DNA of 64,000 bases from the NCBI RefSeq assembly GCF_037102585.1, contig NW_027043828.1, positions 186,001 to 250,000 on the forward strand, written 5' to 3'. Positions 60,650 to 64,000 of the stretch are shown in pieces. A program made the position numbers and the translations under genes. The stretch is from Saccharomycopsis crataegensis (taxonomy: Eukaryota; Ascomycota; Saccharomycetes; Ascoideales; Saccharomycopsidaceae). Under the pieces are notes generated by a model that was given only the letters and a program-made list of their open reading frames with translations, ran no database searches and was not told the DNA's origin. Positions within the stretch are counted from its first letter, which is position 1; every line of letters begins with the position of its first letter.

Positions 60650-61097
60650 TATCGTATAATAACGTCAAATTTGCTCACATTTTATATATAGTGGAACCAA
60701 ATGAAGAAGGGTCATCAAAAATAATGGATGAGCCCGTTGCCGACCGACAAATTAAATCAAAAGTTGCGTAAATTGAAGACGGCTGCCGTGTGCAGGCGTT
60801 ATCTGTTACCAGGGCTCGTCAGAGGTTTTGCCCGATGATGTTAGATGAGATAGATCATTTGGAAACATTGATCATAGATCATACAAAATTTGGGAAAGTA
60901 CCCGCAAAAAGAAAAGTAGATTCGTTTCCTATATAAAGCAGTGGTGGTTTTGCTATTTTTTGCTCTTTGCTTTTTTGTTTGTTTTTTTCATCAGATTTCC
61001 CCACAAATAAACAGAACTAAAAGATAATTAAAGTTTTTGAACAAACAAAAGATAGTATTATCTACAGAATAATTAAATAGAATACCCTGAGATCAAA

Positions 61098-62288
61098 ATG
61101 ATGTTGGATATGCTTGCCACCAAACCTTTGGGGGCTGGGGTATTGTGTTTCAAAGGTGCTACTGCTGCTGCTGCTGCTGGATCAGTGAGTCTTACCAGAG
61201 GGTTATCCAGACTTAGCAGTTGGCCATCATTGGATTCTCAACCCCAATTTAAGGGATCCACTTCTTTGCCATCATTGGAGTCTGAAACCCAATTGAGGAG
61301 AAATCATTCAATGGTCTTCACACGAGGTTTGAAAATCATTGCTAAGCATGGCCATCAAGCATCGGAAATGAAAAAGATCAAAGGGATCGATGTGTTTGTT
61401 GACGAAACCACCGATACCATCTATACCAAGAATACATTCCCTCATGAAGAATTAACGATGCAAGAAATGGGGTCGATCACCGTGACCCACCGAGTTCCAA
61501 GAACTTTAAGAGATCGCTATGCGTTGTGGTTAGTGAGGATGTTAAGATTTGGGTTTGATATTTGTACTGGGTACCGCCATCCAAAACCAAAACATGCTGG
61601 TGCTGAGTCGAGTGTGATAAAACAAGAAGATTATAAAATGACCCCTGAGAAATGGATTTCGCGGTTCATTTTCCTTGAAAGTATTGCTGGGGTTCCGGGG
61701 ATGGTGGGAGCGTTCATCCGCCACCTTCATTCGCTCAGACTTTTGAGAAGAGATAAAGCATGGATTGAGACATTATGCGATGAGGCGTACAATGAGAGAA
61801 TGCATTTATTGACATTTATCGAGATTGGGAAACCATCATTTATTACTCGAGCGTTCCTCTACGCGGCCCAAGGAGTGTTTGTCAATATGTTTTTCTTATC
61901 TTATCTTATTACCCCAAAGACGTGTCATCGGTTTGTCGGATACCTTGAAGAAGAAGCGGTGATGACATATAGCCAATGTCTCAAGGACATTGACGAAGGA
62001 TTATTGGATGATTTGAAAGATATTCAAGTACCGGATATCGCGTTAGCGTATTGGAACATGGAACCATCGGCAACTTTCAAAGACTTGATTCTTTACATTA
62101 GGGCCGACGAGTCTAAGCATAGAGAGGTCAATCATACTTTAGCAAACTTGAAGCAAAAGCAAGACCGGAACCCATATGCTTTTGTTGCCGATGATAGTAA
62201 ACCTCAGCCAAGTAATGGATTTGAGAATTACAAGCCAAGAGGGTGGGAAAGAGAGGAAATTGCAAAAATCAATGAGAAGGAAGGGTGA
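61098..62288 (+). CDS. AOX: Mitochondrial alternative oxidase
   Basis: 396 residues. A presequence-like N-terminus (poly-Ala run encoded by GCT repeats, few acidic residues) precedes the di-iron core. The ligand motifs are all present in order: LESIAGVPGM (E194), NERMHLL (E233, H236), LEEEAVMTY (E284-286 region), and RADESKHREVNH near the end. The enzyme passes electrons from ubiquinol straight to oxygen, bypassing complexes III and IV; it sits on the inner membrane facing the matrix. Hydrophobic helices AFLYAAQGVFVNMFFLSYL flank the site. There is no intron. Its promoter has a good TATA box, suiting an inducible (stress, respiratory inhibition) gene. Confidence 0.96.
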   Translation: MMLDMLATKPLGAGVLCFKGATAAAAAGSVSLTRGLSRLSSWPSLDSQPQFKGSTSLPSLESETQLRRNHSMVFTRGLKIIAKHGHQASEMKKIKGIDVFVDETTDTIYTKNTFPHEELTMQEMGSITVTHRVPRTLRDRYALWLVRMLRFGFDICTGYRHPKPKHAGAESSVIKQEDYKMTPEKWISRFIFLESIAGVPGMVGAFIRHLHSLRLLRRDKAWIETLCDEAYNERMHLLTFIEIGKPSFITRAFLYAAQGVFVNMFFLSYLITPKTCHRFVGYLEEEAVMTYSQCLKDIDEGLLDDLKDIQVPDIALAYWNMEPSATFKDLILYIRADESKHREVNHTLANLKQKQDRNPYAFVADDSKPQPSNGFENYKPRGWEREEIAKINEKEG

Positions 62289-63106
62289 AAAAGAAAAAAG
62301 AAAGAGAGGTCATGAAATGATCCTATATAATGGATATATATGACTCTATGTATATATAAAATATTTTATTTTAGTGCTGTAATATGTTAATAAATTAGAT
62401 TCTAGCCAATGATATATTTGTTTTGTTTTGTTTTAGATGTAGCTGGGAAGGATGAAAAAGAAGAGCCTATGACAATATTTGTTGTCTGGATTGACTCCCA
62501 ATATATAATAGTAAAGCCCCTTCAACTCACCCACTTTCAAAAAGAAAAATGAAAGCGCCGTTACACAGTTTACATTACCCATGGTATATCTGATTACCAC
62601 ATCATTTGTAGATGATAATTTTACGAGAGGATGGCCACTTGCTGCTGCATGCTGAAGGCATAATGTGTTATTAGTTTACACCACTTAAATTTCGCAAGCA
62701 TTAAAAAAAAAAAAAGTCTCATTTACACAACGAATCAAGGGAACTAACTACATTGAAATATATTTTATATGATAAATATATTATTAGGTTTCAGCCACGA
62801 AATTCTGAATTTACATATTGACAATATTCAATCCTTCAGAGCGATGGAGGAGGGGAATCTGCCCCAATTTCCAACATCATGTGACTCTTTTACGCCCTAA
62901 TAATACAGCCCTCAGATATATCACGTGGCATGTGAGCCGTTTACCATGTGACATCGTTAGCAACCTGGGATCGGATTTTTATTTTTGTTGGAGAACGGAA
63001 GAGAGGGGCTCCAGTCGATATTATATAAAAAAATGAATGGTCCACCGGTTTTCTTTTCCTCTCTCCTCTTACTTTTTTTGATTCCCCATACATTCACTAT
63101 TTCACA
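62289..63106 (+). promoter_or_regulatory. Oxidase 3' flank and RPL41 promoter
   Basis: About 800 bases. In front of RPL41 there are a CACGTG site (62922-62927) flanked by CATGTGAC-like half sites (about 62878-62885 and 62946-62953), a TATATAAAA box (63022-63030) and a T-rich tract just upstream of the start. Cbf1-type CACGTG sites near ribosomal protein genes are known from Candida-type yeasts. The oxidase-side half contains TA-rich microsatellite sequence only. Confidence 0.5.
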
Positions 63107-63184
63107 ATGAGAGCTAAGTGGAGAAAGAAGAGAGTTAGAAGATTAAAGAGAAAGAGACGGAAGGTCAGAGCTAGATCCAAATAA
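63107..63184 (+). CDS. RPL41: Ribosomal protein eL41
   Basis: 25 codons: begins MRAKWRKKRVRRLKRKRRK and ends VRARSK, 17 of 25 residues being Lys or Arg, which is exactly the eL41 protein of the large ribosomal subunit (the smallest eukaryotic ribosomal protein). ATG 63107, TAA ends 63184. Codons are of the highly expressed type (AGA for nearly all Arg). Upstream CACGTG and TATA box support it. Confidence 0.97.
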   Translation: MRAKWRKKRVRRLKRKRRKVRARSK

Positions 63185-63743
63185 GCGGATCGAACTATAG
63201 CATAGTGTTATCGCCATTGAAATTTTGCAATTGTGAACAAGAAGATTTGAAATTGTAAATAATCATACAGTCTTTTTGATGAGTTGAAAGATAATGTGGA
63301 GATGACACCGGTGATCATTGTCATGAAGTTGCCTACTTGTATTCAATTGGAAGGAAGCGAATGCCCAAGAGAGTTTTAATTGGATGATTTTGTTGGAACG
63401 GTTAAAGAAAAATAATGACTGATATTCAATTGCTTTTTGAGAAGTTTCTTTTAAATGAATTGGTAATGGTTGATGGTTATTGCTGGTTGTAGCTTTGATT
63501 AATGACGGATTTCTAGTTTACCTTTTATATGTCTCCGCAATAAAGAAAAAAGATTTTTTAAATCAATTTACTTGAAGATGTAGTATTGTGGAACCACAAG
63601 TTACATTGAAATTCGTAAAACATATATAATTGAAAAAAATGTGAAGCAAAATTTAAAATATTCTACTGAATGGCGCAGCATCCAATTTAGAACTTCCTAC
63701 TCTTATCAATACAAAAATAAAGAAATACAGCAATACGTTTTAT
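63185..63743. other. Intergenic region, nothing coding seen
   Basis: RPL41 3' flank and 3' flank of the convergent right-edge gene. AT-rich; no ORF or RNA gene supported. Confidence 0.5.
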
Positions 63744-64000
63744 TTATGATTTATCAAGTCTCTTTCTCTCTTGAGACAAGCTGTTATGTAAAGCCATTGA
63801 GATGTGGTCCAATCCAGTAACGTCAATGATTTCATCAATGATTTTTTCATTGATCAACAATTTTTCTTCCTCATGGTGATTATCCATTGAAGGCAATTCC
63901 TTATAATGGGTCGAATAAATCTGGTCAAGCTGTGGTAGATTCGCAAACTGGAAATGCCCCTGGGATTCTCCATTAGTTGGCAATGGATCGTTCATCAAAT
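63744..64000 (-). CDS. C-terminal part of an unknown protein, cut by the window edge
   Basis: About 85 codons, open to the right edge; an ATG at 63995 could be internal or the start. The peptide is hydrophilic (HEEEKLLINEKIIDEIIDVTG, read in two parts, then LDHISMALHNSLSQERKR) and partly helical. No domain recognised. It could be the tail of a longer regulatory protein. Confidence 0.55.
   Translation of the reverse strand, partial: LMNDPLPTNGESQGHFQFANLPQLDQIYSTHYKELPSMDNHHEEEKLLINEKIIDEIIDVTGLDHISMALHNSLSQERKRLDKS

Larger units (their letters stand above)
60381..61097 (+). promoter_or_regulatory. CDC53 3' flank and alternative oxidase promoter
   Basis: The first 150 bases are T-rich with an (ATT)n run. 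Then come a 19-base tandem repeat (60537-60606) and a GC-rich inverted repeat (60610-60649). The oxidase promoter has TATAAA at 60932-60937, about 160 bases before the start. No gene. Confidence 0.5.

Overview
This is budding-yeast (Saccharomycotina) nuclear DNA: AT-rich, compact, nearly intronless, with poly(A/T)-rich spacers and yeast-type genes (PDE2, GAT1, SCP1, RAD18, HOS1, CKB1, HIR2, APE4, CDC53, RPL41). The species retains an alternative oxidase, an NDUFAF3-like complex I assembly factor and a genuine UDP-glucose:glycoprotein glucosyltransferase, so it is not a Saccharomyces/Nakaseomyces relative. CTG codons are strikingly rare in the housekeeping genes (2 in the 1610-codon glucosyltransferase gene, 1 in CDC53). 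In the protease genes a CTG sits where the family usually has Ser, which hints at a CUG-reassigned clade. The species cannot be named from sequence alone.

Layout. 1-12.2 kb: PDE2 (left edge), GAT1, a three-exon ketopantoate-reductase-fold (Pam1/Svl3-like) gene reconstructed here, a divergent mitochondrial Mth938-domain gene, SCP1, and a peroxisomal acyl-CoA synthetase (FAA2-like). 13-20.4 kb: an unrecognised basic Ser/Thr-rich protein and the HDEL-tailed glucosyltransferase. 20.8-29 kb: two divergently transcribed related C2H2 factors, a RAD18 without its UBZ finger, a zone of small ORFs, and a secreted acid-sphingomyelinase-like phosphodiesterase.

29.7-49.6 kb: the outstanding region, six head-to-tail GPI-type aspartyl protease (yapsin-like) genes. 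All six keep both catalytic Asp motifs. They sit in related spacers and have a mosaic sequence pattern pointing to repeated duplication and gene conversion. Decayed copies between genes 1 and 2 show that the array was once larger.

50-64 kb: HOS1 and CKB1 on the minus strand, HIR2 divergent from CKB1, APE4, the cullin CDC53, alternative oxidase, the 25-codon ribosomal protein gene RPL41, and an unidentified protein running off the right edge. I found no tRNA or rRNA genes, no CRISPR and no recognisable complete transposon.
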